NCBI GenBank assembly: GCA_002694345.1
Contig: NZLV01000189.1
Coordinates: 1 to 12,963 of the forward strand
DNA from: Maricaulis sp.
GTDB taxonomy: Bacteria; Pseudomonadota; Alphaproteobacteria; Caulobacterales; Maricaulaceae
Direction of reading: 5' to 3'
Length of the DNA stretch: 12,963 bases
The notes beneath the pieces were generated by a model. That model searched no databases, was not told the origin of the DNA, and saw only the letters and a program-made list of their open reading frames with translations. Within the stretch, counting starts at the first letter, position 1, and every line of letters starts with the position of its first letter. Position numbers and translations under genes: made by a program. Positions 12,945-12,963 of this stretch are shown piece by piece.

Positions 12945-12963
12945 AAAAAAACGCCGCCCCGAA
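12945..12963 (-). terminator. Half of a minus-strand terminator at the window edge
   Basis: Read on the minus strand, the last bases are TTC, GGGGCGGCG (12960-12952), then seven T (12951-12945). This looks like the loop, right arm and U-tract of an intrinsic terminator whose left arm lies beyond the window. It implies a minus-strand gene just outside. Confidence 0.5.

Overview
The window reads as chromosomal DNA of a GC-rich alphaproteobacterium, most likely from the Caulobacterales/Maricaulales side (a Maricaulis- or Hyphomonas-like organism). The evidence is high GC with matching codon use, a polyhydroxyalkanoate reductase/regulator pair (PhaB/PhaR), DUF2125- and ZitP-like proteins, scarcity of GANTC (CcrM) sites, and a perfect TTAA-N7-TTAA CtrA box near the right end. 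The genus is inferred from family content; no 16S or other marker is present.

Layout: (1) 1-172 is a structured leader with no gene. (2) 173-1315 encodes a slipin/SPFH protein with a strong terminator. (3) 1365-2291 (minus) encodes a zinc-ribbon membrane protein with a histidine-rich tail, converging on the slipin gene and diverging from ftsE. (4) 2355-6641 (plus) is an envelope block: ftsE, ftsX, a YdcF/SanA-like DUF218 protein, a PlsC-type acyltransferase and a DUF2125 protein. (5) 8494-6638 (minus) is a methyltransferase-hisC pair that meets the DUF2125 gene tail to tail. (6) 8566-9770 (plus) is gloB (glyoxalase II) plus a cupin DUF985 gene, separated by 2 nt. (7) 11274-9767 (minus) is phaB followed by a secreted or anchored protein resembling DUF4908. 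(8) 11447-12055 (plus) is phaR, divergent from phaB, ending in a perfect 12-bp-stem terminator. (9) 12192-12686 is a self-contained small transcription unit: CtrA box, a 110-aa gene, an ATGA-coupled 28-aa gene and an intrinsic terminator. (10) 12687-12963 is intergenic, with REP-like palindromes and half of a minus-strand terminator at the edge.

How the genes fit together: ftsEX supplies the ABC-type regulator of septal peptidoglycan hydrolysis. The neighbouring DUF218, PlsC and DUF2125 proteins are envelope or lipid-related, and the ZitP-like protein belongs to a family tied to cell-pole organisation in Caulobacter. phaB/phaR belong to carbon storage. hisC and gloB are housekeeping metabolism. 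Most of the window is ordinary core genome.

The least explained part is the putative CtrA-controlled two-gene unit at the right end. Also notable are the triple internal repeat of the slipin, the His-rich tail of the zinc-ribbon protein and the acidic C-terminal extension of FtsE. I see no CRISPR array, tRNA, rRNA, insertion sequence, prophage or recognisable defence system.
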